The notes under the pieces were generated by a model that searched no databases, was not told where the DNA came from, and was given only the letters and a program-made list of their open reading frames with translations. Shown piece after piece: positions 3,935-5,314 of a stretch of DNA of 5,314 nt; position 1 is the first letter of the stretch; each line of letters starts with the position of its first letter. The DNA comes from CBFHSF01 sp965658445 (GTDB lineage: Bacteria > Bacteroidota > Bacteroidia > Flavobacteriales > Schleiferiaceae): positions 1-5,314 of the forward strand of contig CBFHSF010000024.1 of the NCBI GenBank assembly GCA_965658445.1, in the 5' to 3' direction. Position numbers and translations under genes: made by a program.

Positions 3935-5314
3935 ATGAACCGATATCTATCCAAAATCATAGCCACAGCTCTCTGCCTTTTCACCTTGACTACCCAATCC
4001 CAGGACTACATCATTGCCTTGACGGGGTCGGATTGTGTGGCGTGTGAGGTGAACCTTTCCAATATGTTGAGTCATTGCTTGAGTGACAAAGAGTTGTTGT
4101 ACGTGTTTCCGAGCGAGTATGAATCCCCGAGGCATTGGTCTAAAAACCTAAAGAAGGAATATCAACCCCAAGTGTTTAGCGATTCTCTTTTCTTGGCGGT
4201 GACGGATAATTATCCAGTGTCCGTTATGGCGGAAATGGAGGGTGATCAGATTGCCAATCGATACGTGGTGAAGCAAGCACACTGTGATGATTTGAAATCT
4301 GCCCAAGAACCTGTTCTTGATAGTTTGGACCTCAATAAATACGTTACGGGAAGTGGTTCCTCTTTTTCCTATGTAGAAGAGGAGGGTTTTCAAAAATTGC
4401 TCGTCATAAGCAACAGCCATCAACTACATATTGTTGATCCCGAAACCGGAGAGGAATCGTATTCATTTGATACGCGCACCCTTTCTGAATCCTTTGAAAC
4501 CTTGCTTCACAAGGCAGGACTCAGTGATCTATTGATCGAAGCAAACCTTCACAATAGAATCCACTTGGGCGAGGATCCCTTAGTCATTGAAAGTGCGTAC
4601 TATAAAGACTCTGTGTTAAGAATGACCTCCGCTCTTTTTCATGTTTGCAAGGTGGATACCATAGAAGGAAGGCCCAAACATTACCTGAGACAGAAACAAA
4701 TGATTTTGGACCTGGATATGAGGACAGGGGAGTACTCCATCATTTCCTTTCCATTAGGAATTCCTGGCCTTGAAAAAGGACATTATTACAGTGTTGGGTA
4801 TTCTGAGTTTATTGACTTTGACCTCATCATGCTTCAAAACAGCGTGACGTCTTCCATCCAAACCCACAGTAATACCAATTACTATGGAATGGTTAGAATT
4901 GGCGACAACGGTGAACTGACCTATATTCCTTGTACCTATCCCGTGCCCAAGAATCTTCCGCTCTTTTCTCCAGAGGGAATTTCACAAAGCTTCTCCGTAC
5001 ATTTCTACGAAGACCCCGGCAATGAATTTTACCTAAACGTTTCCAGAAGTAATGTTCTGGTGAATTCGCAAGACACCAACAAAGTCATCGTTATTGCTAC
5101 CGACAGCCTCGCCGGATATGGTTCCGCAGACTATCACAACAACCCGTGGGTAGACAAAGTCTTCACCCATAAGGGGCAAGCTTTAGCTGTCATTATTGAT
5201 TCCGATTACAATACCACAATCCAAACTCAAGATGGCGAAACGCTCCTCTTTCTCAAAGGTTCCTACAGTTACGTGGGGCATAGCGAAAACACACTTTACC
5301 TACATAAGAATCCG
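3935..5314 (+). CDS. Secreted protein with N-terminal CxxC thioredoxin-like segment and propeller-like C-terminal region
   Basis: The frame is open from ATG 3935 to the window's end (460 codons) and finishes at 108-110 after wrapping, for 470 aa. Residues 1-22 are a signal peptide (hydrophobic IIATALCLFTL, likely cleaved before QDY). Just after the first strand comes TGSDCVACE, with C34-x2-C37 placed as in the thioredoxin fold, and NYPVSV near 94 sits where that fold has its cis-proline, so residues 24 to about 125 may form a thiol-active domain. The remainder (about 130-470) has repeated strand-turn-strand segments and resembles beta-propeller proteins; that is weaker. No sorting domain or lipobox was seen. 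It is last in the operon, eleven bases after paralogue B. Its neighbours' paired cysteines suggest it could act on them, but this is inference. It might instead be a sensor or a peroxiredoxin-type protein. Confidence 0.85.
   Translation, partial: MNRYLSKIIATALCLFTLTTQSQDYIIALTGSDCVACEVNLSNMLSHCLSDKELLYVFPSEYESPRHWSKNLKKEYQPQVFSDSLFLAVTDNYPVSVMAEMEGDQIANRYVVKQAHCDDLKSAQEPVLDSLDLNKYVTGSGSSFSYVEEEGFQKLLVISNSHQLHIVDPETGEESYSFDTRTLSESFETLLHKAGLSDLLIEANLHNRIHLGEDPLVIESAYYKDSVLRMTSALFHVCKVDTIEGRPKHYLRQKQMILDLDMRTGEYSIISFPLGIPGLEKGHYYSVGYSEFIDFDLIMLQNSVTSSIQTHSNTNYYGMVRIGDNGELTYIPCTYPVPKNLPLFSPEGISQSFSVHFYEDPGNEFYLNVSRSNVLVNSQDTNKVIVIATDSLAGYGSADYHNNPWVDKVFTHKGQALAVIIDSDYNTTIQTQDGETLLFLKGSYSYVGHSENTLYLHKNP
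5238..5314. repeat. Right copy of exact 77-bp terminal redundancy
   Basis: Identical to 1-77. Treat one of the two copies as redundant when drawing the circle, which then measures 5237 bp. The copy falls inside the last operon gene, so the linear ends of the window are arbitrary cut points rather than biological ends. Confidence 0.9.

Overview
The window reads as DNA from a member of the Bacteroidota, probably Flavobacteriales-like. The evidence is a protein ending in a type IX secretion (T9SS) sorting domain, four genes that all begin with signal peptides ending in the A/G/S-Q style common in that phylum, no Shine-Dalgarno sequences, one TAnnTTTG promoter element, and intergenic DNA full of hairpin repeats of the kind scattered through Bacteroidota genomes. 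Taxonomy is inferred from these traits only.

The first 77 bases are repeated exactly as the last 77 (1-77 = 5238-5314). This is the usual mark of a closed assembly graph, so the molecule is best read as a 5237-bp circle (or a unit repeated in tandem). Read that way, the gene running off the right end finishes at the left end as a 470-codon ORF.

Layout on the circle: (1) A minus-strand gene, 1904 to 402, encodes a 500-aa T9SS substrate with propeller-like repeats. (2) A divergent intergenic region, 1905-2588 (684 bp), holds no convincing gene but a dense set of hairpins, including a 123-bp interrupted palindrome, plus operator-like dyads and a candidate promoter. (3) A tight plus-strand operon holds two paralogous small secreted proteins of unknown family (2589-3239 and 3249-3923) and a secreted protein with an N-terminal CxxC thioredoxin-like segment (3935-5314 continuing to 110). 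(4) A convergent intergenic region, 111-401, carries a heptad-repeat hairpin that may terminate the operon, a second copy of a 42-bp repeat, and another strong hairpin.

All four genes encode exported proteins. I find no replication, mobilisation, partition, integrase, transposase or toxin-antitoxin gene. This contrast between a circular assembly and a purely chromosomal-looking cargo is the main puzzle. A working idea, inferred only, is that the operon makes two cysteine-containing envelope or secreted proteins together with a thiol-active partner.
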